A DNA stretch of 64,000 nucleotides from Zafaria cholistanensis (GTDB lineage Bacteria > Actinomycetota > Actinomycetes > Actinomycetales > Micrococcaceae). The stretch covers positions 248,001-312,000 of the forward strand of contig NZ_BKDJ01000001.1 of NCBI RefSeq assembly GCF_008580665.1, written 5' to 3'. Positions within the stretch are counted from its first letter, which is position 1. Each line of letters begins with the position of its first letter. Below, piece by piece: positions 53,817 to 61,347 of the stretch. The notes under the pieces were generated by a model, which was given only the letters and a program-made list of their open reading frames with translations, had not been told where the DNA came from and ran no database searches. Both the position numbers and the translations under genes were made by a program.

Positions 53817-54452
53817 CTAGCGGACCTTGGTGGCCAGCAGCAGCCCGGTGCCGGTGGGGACCGTGGCGGTGACGAAGTCGTCCCGGTCGCGCAGCATCCG
53901 CAGGACCATCCGGGCCGCCACCGTGGTGGGCCGGCGAATGGCCGGCTGCGGGACCCGGTCCTGGTCGAGGGCGTCGTGGACCAGCAGCGTTCCGCCACGG
54001 CGCAGCAACCGGGCTCCCTGCTCCACGTAGCGCACCAGGTTGGCCTTATCCGCGTCAATGAACACCAGGTCGTAGGCGGCGTCGGTCAGCCGCGGCAGCA
54101 CGTCCTGGGCCCGCCCGGCGATGGTGCGGGTGCGGTTGGCCGCGATGCCGGCCTCCAGGTAGGCCTCGCGGGCCGCGTGCAGGTGGTCCACGTCGATGTC
54201 GATGGTGGTCAGGACCGAACGGGGTCCCAGCCCGCGGAGCAGGCTGACCCCGGAGACGCCCACCCCGGAGCCGACTTCCACGGCGGTGCGCGCCTGCGAG
54301 GACGCCGCCAGGACCGTGAGCAGCGCCGCGGTTCCGGCACCCACCGGCAGCACCCCCAGTTCGTGCCCGCGTTCGCGCGCGCGCAACAGGACCTCGTCCT
54401 CCTCGGGCAAGGCTTCGGTGTAGGACCAGCTGCTTTGCTTGTCGGCGCTCAT
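53817..54452 (-). CDS. O-methyltransferase family protein
   Basis: A 211-residue SAM-dependent methyltransferase of the caffeoyl-CoA/catechol O-methyltransferase group. The SAM motif is [19 protein letters not shown] (residues ~58-76), TIDIDVDHL is the ribose-binding Asp region, and [19 protein letters not shown] carries the metal-binding Asp. It corresponds in position and type to Rv1220c upstream of sigE in Mycobacterium. The substrate is unknown. The start at ATG 54452 has only a distant GAAGGA, so it is moderately certain. Confidence 0.9.
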   Translation of the reverse strand: MSADKQSSWSYTEALPEEDEVLLRARERGHELGVLPVGAGTAALLTVLAASSQARTAVEVGSGVGVSGVSLLRGLGPRSVLTTIDIDVDHLHAAREAYLEAGIAANRTRTIAGRAQDVLPRLTDAAYDLVFIDADKANLVRYVEQGARLLRRGGTLLVHDALDQDRVPQPAIRRPTTVAARMVLRMLRDRDDFVTATVPTGTGLLLATKVR

Positions 54453-54597
54453 GGCTGGGGCGGGTTCCTTCGGGATCGAGGGGAGGGAACGGGCTCGGGG
54501 ACCCGTTCCCATCCTAGTGGCCGGGGGGAAGGGAGATGGGGGAACCGCCGAGCGGCTGTTCAGCTTGTTCACAGACTGGTCCGCCAAAATTGGGGAC

Positions 54598-55200
54598 GTG
54601 AACGCCCAATCCAGCACTCCAGTTCCCGCCGACCCGGCCGGCGCCGTGCCCGGCTGGGATGAAATTGTGGAACGGCATTCGCCCAAGGTCTACCGCCTGG
54701 CCTACCGGCTCACCGGCAACCGGCCGGACGCCGAAGACCTCACCCAGGAAACGTTCGTCCGGGTTTTCAGGTCGCTGCACAACTTCACGCCCGGAACCAT
54801 CGACGGCTGGATCCACCGGATCACCACCAACCTGTTCCTGGACCAGGCGCGGCGGCGCACCCGCATCCGGTTCGATGCGTTCGCCGAGGACGCGGAGGCC
54901 CGCGTTCCGGGAACCGACCCCGGCCCAGAACGCAGCTTCGAGTTTAACAACCTGGACGTGGACGTCCAGCGCGCCCTCGAGGACCTGCCGCCGGACTTCC
55001 GCGCCGCCGTGGTGCTGTGCGACCTCGAGGGACTGTCCTACGAGGAAGTCTCAGCCGTGCTGGGCGTGAAGCTCGGAACCGTCCGCTCGCGCATCCACCG
55101 CGGCCGGTCCCTGCTGCGCGAGAAGCTCGCCCACCGCAACCCCGCACGCCTGACGGTGTCCCTGCCCAAGGCGGGGCGGGCCCTTCCGCAGGCCCACTAG
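54598..55200 (+). CDS. sigE: ECF sigma factor SigE-like
   Basis: A 200-residue ECF sigma factor. Region 2 spans [20 protein letters not shown] and [20 protein letters not shown]. Region 4 spans [40 protein letters not shown] and [11 protein letters not shown]. It directs transcription of envelope/heat stress genes when released from its anti-sigma factor. GTG 54598 is the likely start; GGGG at 54592 is a weak ribosome site. Gene order with the upstream methyltransferase and downstream rseA and tatB matches the mycobacterial sigE locus. Only three bases separate it from rseA. Confidence 0.94.
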   Translation: MNAQSSTPVPADPAGAVPGWDEIVERHSPKVYRLAYRLTGNRPDAEDLTQETFVRVFRSLHNFTPGTIDGWIHRITTNLFLDQARRRTRIRFDAFAEDAEARVPGTDPGPERSFEFNNLDVDVQRALEDLPPDFRAAVVLCDLEGLSYEEVSAVLGVKLGTVRSRIHRGRSLLREKLAHRNPARLTVSLPKAGRALPQAH

Positions 55201-55203
55201 CGC

Positions 55204-56094
55204 ATGCACCGCTATCGGCGTTGGGTCGACGCGTACCTGGACGGGGAGCTTCCCGAAGCACGCAGGAGCGTCTTCGAGGAGCACCTGCGGCGCTGCCACA
55301 GCTGCGGCGTCCTGGTCCAGGACGGGCGGCGGCTCATGCGGCGGCTTGACGCTCTTTCGGCCTCCCGGGGTTCCGCTCCCGCCCCCGGGGCGGAGCTGCT
55401 CAACCGCTTGGTGCGGACCTCGGAGTTCGGCGCCGCGGGGGCAGGCGAACCGGCGCAGCCCCCGTCCGCGCGCTGGCGCTCCCTGCTGCCGGCGCTGGCC
55501 TGTGCCCTGGCGATCGGCTCGGTCACCGCGACCGCCGGAGTGGCGTGGGTGCTGGGCGAGCCGGAGGGCGGGCGCGCGGCTTCTGCAACCTCCGTGGCCG
55601 GAGGCTGGACCGAGGCAGGCATCCCGCTCAAGGAAGAAGACCTGCAGCGGCTGCGCGAGGCCGGCTGGAACTGCCCGCAGTTCGCCGCCTTCGGCCTGGC
55701 CCTGACCGGCGCCCGGGGCGCCGTGGTGGAGGGTGTGCCGGAGCTGACCCTGGAGCTGGCCGGGCCGGGGGGCACCGCCGTGGTGACGGAGCGGCGCCGG
55801 GATCCGGCCACCGCCGGGACCGCGTCCTCCGGGACCCCGAGCATGGCGCTGAACGCCGCCAGCGAGGTCGCTACCGTCGAGACCGGCGCGGACGGGCATT
55901 CGGTCCTGGTCATGGAATCCGCCGAGTACGAGGTCGCCTCGACGCTGGACAAGGGCAGGACCCGGGCCCTGCTGCGCCGGATCGTGGTGACCGAACACGC
56001 TCGGCTGGACGCCCGGGGCCTGGAGGAACAACCCCCGCTGGAACGCATCGGCCGCGGGCTGGCCAAGCTCACGGTTGTGGACATCGAGCAGTGA
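55204..56094 (+). CDS. rseA: Anti-sigma factor RseA-like (zinc-finger ZAS domain)
   Basis: A 296-residue anti-sigma factor. The N-terminal zinc-associated anti-sigma domain has EEHLRRCHSC (HxxxCxxC), which can bind Zn and sequester SigE. A single membrane helix follows (LLPALACALAIGSVTATAGV, residues ~98-117). The extracytoplasmic C-terminal ~180 residues have no assigned fold and are rich in Ala, Glu and Val. It is much longer than the compact mycobacterial RseA and is membrane-spanning. It is co-transcribed with sigE. Confidence 0.9.
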   Translation: MHRYRRWVDAYLDGELPEARRSVFEEHLRRCHSCGVLVQDGRRLMRRLDALSASRGSAPAPGAELLNRLVRTSEFGAAGAGEPAQPPSARWRSLLPALACALAIGSVTATAGVAWVLGEPEGGRAASATSVAGGWTEAGIPLKEEDLQRLREAGWNCPQFAAFGLALTGARGAVVEGVPELTLELAGPGGTAVVTERRRDPATAGTASSGTPSMALNAASEVATVETGADGHSVLVMESAEYEVASTLDKGRTRALLRRIVVTEHARLDARGLEEQPPLERIGRGLAKLTVVDIEQ

Positions 56095-56202
56095 CACCGG
56101 CGGCAGGACACGGAGCCGCCGCTCCCGGTGCGCCGGTCCGAAACAGCGCCCGGCGCACCGGCCATCCGGTACGGCGAATGCCGGGCGCACGCGGCGAGCA
56201 GG

Positions 56203-56215
56203 TACTCTCATAACG
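56203..56215 (+). promoter_or_regulatory. Leaderless -10 box of tatB
   Basis: TACTCT at 56203-56208, six bases, then GTG 56215. The 120-base gap after rseA therefore holds an independent promoter. Confidence 0.5.
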
Positions 56216-56598
56216 TGTTTGGAATTAACGGTGGCGAGTTCCTGGTGCTCGCCGTGCTCGCGGTCCTGATTTTGGGACCCGACAAGCTGCCGGCGTATGC
56301 CCAGCAGCTTGCGCGGCTGGTCAAGGAAGTGCGCCGCATGGCAGCCGGCGCCAAGGAGCAGCTGCGCGAGGAAGTCGGCGACGAGATCGCGGACATTGAC
56401 TGGCGCAAGCTCGACCCGCGGCAGTACGACCCGCGCAAAATCATCAAGGAAGCGCTGCTGGACGACTTCGACGACGCCGTCTCCGCCGCGAAGGAAAGCC
56501 CCCAGCCGGCGGTGGCCCCGCGGGTCCCCGCCCGCCGGCAGGCCGAGCGGCAGCTGGAGCCCGGCGAAGCGCCGCCCTTCGACTCTGAGGCCACCTGA
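56215..56598 (+). CDS. tatB: Twin-arginine translocase subunit TatB
   Basis: A 127-residue TatB. The first helix (GINGGEFLVLAVLAVLILGP, residues 3-22) is followed at the hinge by the conserved Gly-Pro, then the amphipathic helix KLPAYAQQLARLVKEVRRM and a long charged tail. With TatA and TatC it exports folded proteins. In Actinobacteria the gene sits beside sigE and mrp, as here. Start is GTG 56215. The last codons and the stop lie inside a 16-bp tandem repeat, and a terminator follows. Confidence 0.93.
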   Translation: MFGINGGEFLVLAVLAVLILGPDKLPAYAQQLARLVKEVRRMAAGAKEQLREEVGDEIADIDWRKLDPRQYDPRKIIKEALLDDFDDAVSAAKESPQPAVAPRVPARRQAERQLEPGEAPPFDSEAT

Positions 56599-56644
56599 CT
56601 CTGAGGCCACCTGACTCTGCGGCCACCTGACTCCGGGGCCACCT
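56581..56644 (+). repeat. 16-bp tandem repeat spanning the tatB stop
   Basis: Four units of GACTCTGAGGCCACCT and variants at 56581, 56597, 56613 and 56629. The first copy codes for the C-terminal DSEAT of TatB and the next begins on its stop codon, so each further copy carries a TGA. Confidence 0.92.
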
Positions 56645-56674
56645 GATCCAGCGGCACGCGCCCCCTGGCCTGCG

Positions 56675-56710
56675 AACGCCGCCGCTCCCTGAGGGGAGCG
56701 GCGGCGTTTT
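56675..56710 (+). terminator. Rho-independent terminator of tatB
   Basis: AACGCCGCCGCTCCC (56675-56689) pairs with GGGAGCGGCGGCGTT (56694-56708), loop TGAG, followed by TT. It lies between the convergent tatB and mrp genes. Confidence 0.8.
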
Positions 56711-56763
56711 CCGTCCGGCCCGGGCTGCATGCCGGTACCCCTCCCGTTCTTGTGCTCCGCGTT

Positions 56764-58020
56764 TTAGGGGGCCGGGTCCGGGCGCGTCGGGGTGATGCCC
56801 AGCGGCAGGCCGGCCAGGCCGCGGGGACGGCTGGCGAGCGTACGGGCAATCGCGCGCAGTTCCGCCGCGGCCGCCGAGTCCGGGGCGGACACGACGATCG
56901 GCACGCCGTCATCCCCGCCCTCCCGCAACCGCGGCTCCAGCGGGATGCTTCCCAGCAGGGGGACGGGGGTGCCCAGGATCTCGGAGAGCCGGGCAGCCAG
57001 GCGGGCACCGCCCCCGGAGCCGAAAGGCTCCATCCGGGTGCCGTCGGGCAGCTCAAGCCAGGACATGTTCTCCACGACGCCCAGGACCTCCTGGCCGGTC
57101 TGGGTGGCCACCGAACCGGCGCGCACAGCCACCTCGGCGGCGGCCGACTGCGGCGTGGTGACCACCAGCAGGCTCGAGCCGGGCAGCAGTTGGGACATGG
57201 AGATGGCCACGTCGCCGGTGCCCGGGGGCAGATCCAGCAGCAGCACGTCCAGGTCCCCAAAGTGAACGTCCGTCAGGAACTGCTCCAGGGCCCGGTGCAG
57301 CATGGGCCCGCGCCAGATAACCGGCTGGTTGCCCTGGACGAACATGCCGATCGAGATCACCTTCACCCCGTAGGCCACCGGAGGCAGGATCATCTCGTCC
57401 ACCCGCGTCGGGGCCTGGGTGATACCCATCAGGCCGGGGACGGAGAAGCCCAGCACATCGGCGTCGATGATGCCCACGCGCAACCCGTCCGCGGCCATGG
57501 CGCAGGCGAGGTTCACCGTCAGGCTGGACTTTCCGACACCGCCCTTGCCGCTGGCCACGCCGATCACGCGAGTCAGCGATCCCGGGGCGCCGAACGGAAC
57601 GGCGCGCGTGCGCAGGCCCTCTTTCAGCTGTGCACGCTGTTCGGGGGTCATCACACCCACGTCCACCCGCACCGCTCCGACGCCCTCCACCGTCCCGGCC
57701 GCGGCCGTGACGTCGTCGACGATCGTGGTGCGCAGCGGGCAGCCGGACACGGTCAGCAGCACCCGGACGGTGGCAGTGCCGTCGGCCGCGACGGCGACGG
57801 CGTCGACCATGCCCAGCTCGGTGATGGGGCGGCGCAACTCCGGGTCCTGCACGGCGGCCAGCGCCGCGCGCACCCGTCCGGCAAGGTCCTCACCGGAGGG
57901 ATTGGACGCCATGGGACTGGACGCGGTGGCAGGGGAGGGGGTGGGATTGGATGGTGTGGGGTTGGATGCGGCGGGGTCCAGGGCGGAGTCCTCAGGCATC
58001 GGATTGCCTCGGGGCATCAT
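56764..58020 (-). CDS. mrp: Mrp/NBP35-type iron-sulfur cluster carrier ATPase
   Basis: A 418-residue Mrp P-loop ATPase that carries Fe-S clusters or acts in their transfer. An N-terminal low-complexity part (NPTPSNPTPS-like) precedes a MIP18-like domain (AALAAVQDPELRRPITELGM). The ATPase follows with GVASGKGGVGKSSLTVNLA (deviant Walker A), IIDADVLGFSVPGLMG and LLLDLPPGTGDVAISMSQL. The usual CxxC near the C-terminus is not evident. The start is MM at 58020 or, less likely, 57999; either overlaps the DUF1003 gene. It is convergent with tatB, as in Mycobacterium. Confidence 0.93.
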   Translation of the reverse strand: MMPRGNPMPEDSALDPAASNPTPSNPTPSPATASSPMASNPSGEDLAGRVRAALAAVQDPELRRPITELGMVDAVAVAADGTATVRVLLTVSGCPLRTTIVDDVTAAAGTVEGVGAVRVDVGVMTPEQRAQLKEGLRTRAVPFGAPGSLTRVIGVASGKGGVGKSSLTVNLACAMAADGLRVGIIDADVLGFSVPGLMGITQAPTRVDEMILPPVAYGVKVISIGMFVQGNQPVIWRGPMLHRALEQFLTDVHFGDLDVLLLDLPPGTGDVAISMSQLLPGSSLLVVTTPQSAAAEVAVRAGSVATQTGQEVLGVVENMSWLELPDGTRMEPFGSGGGARLAARLSEILGTPVPLLGSIPLEPRLREGGDDGVPIVVSAPDSAAAAELRAIARTLASRPRGLAGLPLGITPTRPDPAP

Positions 58021-58780
58021 CCCTCATCTCGCCTGCCCTGGGGGTCGTGGAGTCCGGGCGGACGCCGGGTCCCGTCCCGGCGCCGGGGCCCACCCCTGCC
58101 GTTGGATCCGCTGTGTGCTTTCCGGGGGCGGCGGCCCGCTTGCCGGACCCGCTGGGCTTGCGGCCGGCGTAGTCCGCCTTGCGGGACACCTGGGTAAGCT
58201 GGGTGGTCGCCTCGGAAACCTTTTCGCGCTTGCGCGGAGCCCGGCCGCGCAGGCGGATCTCCTCGCCGTCGTTCGCCTCGAGCAGCTCCTCCAGCGCCGA
58301 GCGCAGTTCGCTGCGCACGTAGTCGCGCGTGGCGACGTCGCGCAGGGCGATGCGCAGCGCGGCCAGCTCGCGGGTGAGGTATTCGGTGTCGTGCAGGTTC
58401 CGTTCCGCCCGGTTCCGGTCCTCCGTCAGGGAGACGCGGTCACGGTCGTCCTGGCGGTTCTGCGCCAGAAGCAGCAGGGGAGCGGCGTAGGAGGCCTGCA
58501 GCGAGAGCATCAGGGTCAGCGCGGTGAAGCCCAGCACGGCGCTGTCGAAACGGTACTGCTCGGGGCCCCACGTGTTCCAGGCGAGCCAGGCCACGCAGAA
58601 GACCGTCATCCACAACAGGAACGCGGGGGTTCCCATGAAACGGGCGAACTTTTCCGTGGCCGAGCCAAACAGGTCCGGGTTGGGGGAGAAGCGCGGCCAG
58701 AACCGGTCCTTTGCGCTCAGTGGCGTGTCCAAGCCCGACGCCGAGGAGGAGGCGCTGTGCCTGGTGGTCTTGTCAGCCAT
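57992..58780 (-). CDS. DUF1003 family membrane protein
   Basis: A 262-residue protein with the DUF1003 core: two membrane helices (PAFLLWMTVFCVAWLAWNTW, then AVLGFTALTLMLSLQASYAA) near residues 52-110. A helical charged segment follows (NRQDDRDRVSLTEDRNRAER) and then a long basic, Pro/Gly-rich C-terminus. Its function is unknown. ATG 58780 has GGGAGG 8 bases upstream and overlaps the stop of the MgtE-N/CBS gene by 8 bases, so the pair is translationally coupled. mrp overlaps its end in turn. Confidence 0.9.
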   Translation of the reverse strand: MADKTTRHSASSSASGLDTPLSAKDRFWPRFSPNPDLFGSATEKFARFMGTPAFLLWMTVFCVAWLAWNTWGPEQYRFDSAVLGFTALTLMLSLQASYAAPLLLLAQNRQDDRDRVSLTEDRNRAERNLHDTEYLTRELAALRIALRDVATRDYVRSELRSALEELLEANDGEEIRLRGRAPRKREKVSEATTQLTQVSRKADYAGRKPSGSGKRAAAPGKHTADPTAGVGPGAGTGPGVRPDSTTPRAGEMRDDAPRQSDA

Positions 58781-60059
58781 GTGCACGGCCTCCCGTCAGC
58801 TTGTCGTCGCCGTCATGCGTGCGCCAGTCCTCCGGCAGGAGATGGTCCAGGACGTCGTCCACCGTCACCGCACCCACCAGCCGGCCCGCGTGGTTGACCA
58901 CCGGCAGGGACGTCAGGTTGTAGGTGGCCAGCCGCCGGGAAACCTCGCTGATATCGGCAAGGTCGGAAACCGGCTCCAGGTCCGAGTCCAGGATCGAGCC
59001 CAGGGCCTCGGGCGGGGCGCAGCGCAACAGGGCCTGGATGTGCACCACGCCCAGGTAGCGTCCGGTGGGGGTCTCCAGGGGCGGACGGCAGACGAACACG
59101 GTCGAGGCCAGCGCCGGGCTGAGCTCCTCGCGCCGCACCGAGGCCAGGGCCTCGGCGACGGTCGCCTCCGGAGGCAGGATCACCGGCACCGGGGTCATCA
59201 TCGATCCGGCCGTGTTCTCCTCGTATTCAAGCAGGCGCCGCACGTCGTTGGCCTCGTCCGGCTCCATCAGCTCCAGCAGGGCTTCCTGCTGCTCGTGGCT
59301 GAGCTCGGCGAGCAGGTCGGCGGCGTCGTCCGGGTCCATCTCCTCGAGGACGTCGGCGGCGCGCTCCATATCCAGCGAGGAGAGGATCTGCACCTGCTCG
59401 TCGTCGGGAAGCTCGGGAAGCACGTCGGCGAGGCGGTCGTCCTGGAGTTCGGTGGCGACCTCCACGCGGCGCTTGTCGCTCATCTCGTGCAGGGCCTCGG
59501 CGAAGTCCGCGGGCTTGAGCTCCTCGTTGGCGGCCACGAACTGGGTGGCCGCCTGCGGCTCCTGCGTTTGCCCGCGCACGACCTCGTCCCAGCGCACCAG
59601 CACGCGTTCGCCCCGGGCCAGCCGGCGCAGCGCGCGGAAACCGCCGGGCTCGCCGCGGCGCACGAAGTATTCGGCCACCGTCCAGTCGCCGTTGCGCTGG
59701 CGCTCCAGGCCGATGTCCTCCACGACGCCGTTGCCGCTGCCGTCCTTGAAGGACACGCGGCGGTCGAACAGTTCGGCCGCCGCCAGCGATTCCGCCCCGC
59801 GCTGCTGGAAGCGGCGCAGGTTGACCAGCCCGGAGCAGATAATCTGGCTGGGTTCCATGGCCTGGATGCGGGTCATGGGTACGAACACGCGCTTCCGGCC
59901 GGGGACCTCCACCACGATGCCGACGCATTGCGCCGGCCTGGAAGGGCCCCGGTCGAAGACCACGACGTCGCGCAGCCGGCCCAGCCGGTCGCCCAAGGGG
60001 TCGAAAACGTCAAGGCCGAGCAGGCGCGCAATGAAAACCTTGTTCGAAGAGCTGCTCAC
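58773..60059 (-). CDS. MgtE N-domain/CBS protein without channel domain
   Basis: A 428-residue soluble protein. A PRC-barrel-like N-terminus (VFIARLLGLDVFDPLGDRLG) leads into the MgtE N-domain (ADVLPELPDDEQVQILSSLD, ADLLAELSHEQQEALLELME). A CBS pair follows (TAGSMMTPVPVILPPEATVA, LTSLPVVNHAGRLVGAVTVD). The transmembrane magnesium-channel part of MgtE is absent, so it probably senses Mg2+ or nucleotides and acts through a partner, possibly the DUF1003 membrane protein encoded by the overlapping next gene. GTG 60059 is leaderless after TAGCCT. Confidence 0.92.
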   Translation of the reverse strand: MSSSSNKVFIARLLGLDVFDPLGDRLGRLRDVVVFDRGPSRPAQCVGIVVEVPGRKRVFVPMTRIQAMEPSQIICSGLVNLRRFQQRGAESLAAAELFDRRVSFKDGSGNGVVEDIGLERQRNGDWTVAEYFVRRGEPGGFRALRRLARGERVLVRWDEVVRGQTQEPQAATQFVAANEELKPADFAEALHEMSDKRRVEVATELQDDRLADVLPELPDDEQVQILSSLDMERAADVLEEMDPDDAADLLAELSHEQQEALLELMEPDEANDVRRLLEYEENTAGSMMTPVPVILPPEATVAEALASVRREELSPALASTVFVCRPPLETPTGRYLGVVHIQALLRCAPPEALGSILDSDLEPVSDLADISEVSRRLATYNLTSLPVVNHAGRLVGAVTVDDVLDHLLPEDWRTHDGDDKLTGGRAHG

Positions 60060-60071
60060 CCCCCTAGGCTA
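60059..60071 (-). promoter_or_regulatory. Leaderless -10 box of MgtE-N/CBS gene
   Basis: Minus-strand TAGCCT (60066-60071), six bases, then GTG 60059. Confidence 0.5.
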
Positions 60072-60223
60072 CTGCCTGCCCGCAGGACCGGCACCGCCGT
60101 TCCCTTCCGCGCATCCCGCGGCACGTGCGGGCGTGCCGCCGCGCCCGCGGCCTCGGCCTCCGTCCGGTTCACCCGCAGCGATAAGAGGCGCCCGATTGGG
60201 CTCCCGCAAGGCACAATGGACCC

Positions 60224-61171
60224 ATGTCCTCCCTATTCGGTCCTCCAACGAACGCCGCCTCGTCCAAAGGGCTGCCCAACGGGCTGCCGCGTGGCGAACT
60301 GCTGGGGCGCTACCAGTCCTACCTGGACGCGCAGAAGGTCGTCGACTACCTTGCGGACAACGATTTCCCGGTCGCCAGCGTCACGATCGTCGGCAACGAC
60401 CTCAAGACGGTCGAGCACGTCACCGCCAAGCTGAGCTACCCGAAGGTCGCCCTCGCCGGCGCCGCCCAAGGAGCGATGTTCGGCCTGTTCGTCGGACTCA
60501 TCCTGAGCATCTTCGGGTCCTCGGCCTCCAACCCCATGCAGCTGGTGTCCGCGGTGGGCTTGGGCATGGCCATCTGGATGATCTTTGGGGTGGTCGGTTA
60601 TTCCTTCCGCAAGGGCAAGCGCGACTTTGCCTCCTCCAGCCAGGTGTTGGCCACCAGTTACGACGTCGTGGTCGCGTTCGAGCACGCCGCGGCCGCGCGG
60701 GCCATGGCCTCCAAGCTGCCGATGAGCCATGTCGATGCCCACCGTAGCGCCCCGGCCTGGGCGCCGCCGCAGGCGGCCGGCCCGCCGCCGTTCCCCGGTT
60801 CCCCGGTGCCGCCCGCTGGGGCGGAGCCGTCCCCTCCGGGGCCCGGCAGCAGCGGTTACCGTGACCTTCCCGACGGGCGTCCGCAGTTCGGCATCCGCAT
60901 CGACGCCCCGCCCGCCGTGCCCCCGGCCGCCGCGCCCCAGGCCTCCCCGGAGGCGGTTCCCCAGCCGCGGCACGGAGACCAGCCGCGGGACGGAGACCAG
61001 CCGCGGGACGGAGAGCAGCCGCCGAACGGAGAACAGTCCGCGGTGGGGGACCCGTCCCGGACCGGGGACCAGTCAGGCCCGGAACGGGGCGAACCGTCCG
61101 CGGAACCGCACCCGGACAGGCACACCGACAGGCACACCGACAAACACCCCGACCAGCGCCCCAACAAGTAG
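60224..61171 (+). CDS. General stress protein (17M-like) with repetitive tail
   Basis: A 315-residue protein. The N-terminal ~170 residues match actinobacterial 'general stress protein' 17M-like domains: YLDAQKVVDYLADNDFPVAS and VTIVGNDLKTVEHVTAKLSY, then two membrane helices (FGLFVGLILSIFG and VGLGMAIWMIFGVVGYSF). The remaining ~145 residues are Pro-, Arg- and Asp-rich, with an 18-bp repeat coding QPRDGD and a 12-bp repeat coding DRHT. ATG 60224 follows CACAAT by six bases. It is divergent from the MgtE-N/CBS gene. Function is probably stress-related at the membrane. Confidence 0.85.
   Translation: MSSLFGPPTNAASSKGLPNGLPRGELLGRYQSYLDAQKVVDYLADNDFPVASVTIVGNDLKTVEHVTAKLSYPKVALAGAAQGAMFGLFVGLILSIFGSSASNPMQLVSAVGLGMAIWMIFGVVGYSFRKGKRDFASSSQVLATSYDVVVAFEHAAAARAMASKLPMSHVDAHRSAPAWAPPQAAGPPPFPGSPVPPAGAEPSPPGPGSSGYRDLPDGRPQFGIRIDAPPAVPPAAAPQASPEAVPQPRHGDQPRDGDQPRDGEQPPNGEQSAVGDPSRTGDQSGPERGEPSAEPHPDRHTDRHTDKHPDQRPNK
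60962..61033 (+). repeat. 18-bp tandem repeat in stress-protein tail
   Basis: Four units (60962, 60980, 60998, 61016) of CAGCCGCGGGACGGAGAC and variants code QPRDGD-like hexapeptides. Confidence 0.9.
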
Positions 61172-61270
61172 GCCCGGCGGCAAGCGCACCGGCGGCCTGA
61201 AAGGCCCGGCCCCGGCCAGCCGCTTCCGGGAACTCCGCCGTTTCCGGGAACTCCGCCGCTTCGGGAACTT

Positions 61271-61338
61271 CCCGTCCCTCCGTGGGGCCAAAGCGAAGCG
61301 CCCGCCCCTCACGGAGGGACGGGCGCTTCGCTTTGGCC
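61271..61338. terminator. Bidirectional terminator with a competing fold
   Basis: Fold A is a perfect 19-bp stem, 61286-61304 with 61320-61338, and a 15-base loop. Fold B is a perfect 14-bp stem, CCCGTCCCTCCGTG (61271-61284) with CACGGAGGGACGGG (61310-61323). B uses the loop and the first bases of the right arm of A, so the two cannot form together as nested stems. The element lies between the convergent stress-protein and aminopeptidase P genes. Confidence 0.8.
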
Positions 61339-61347
61339 GGGTGGGGC

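Noticed and set aside
54541-54600. GGAAC upstream of sigE as a self-controlled ECF promoter.
   Set aside because: GGAAC at 54541 is present but no CGTT-type -10 occurs at 16-18 bases; the nearest GTT triplets are at about 10 and 21.
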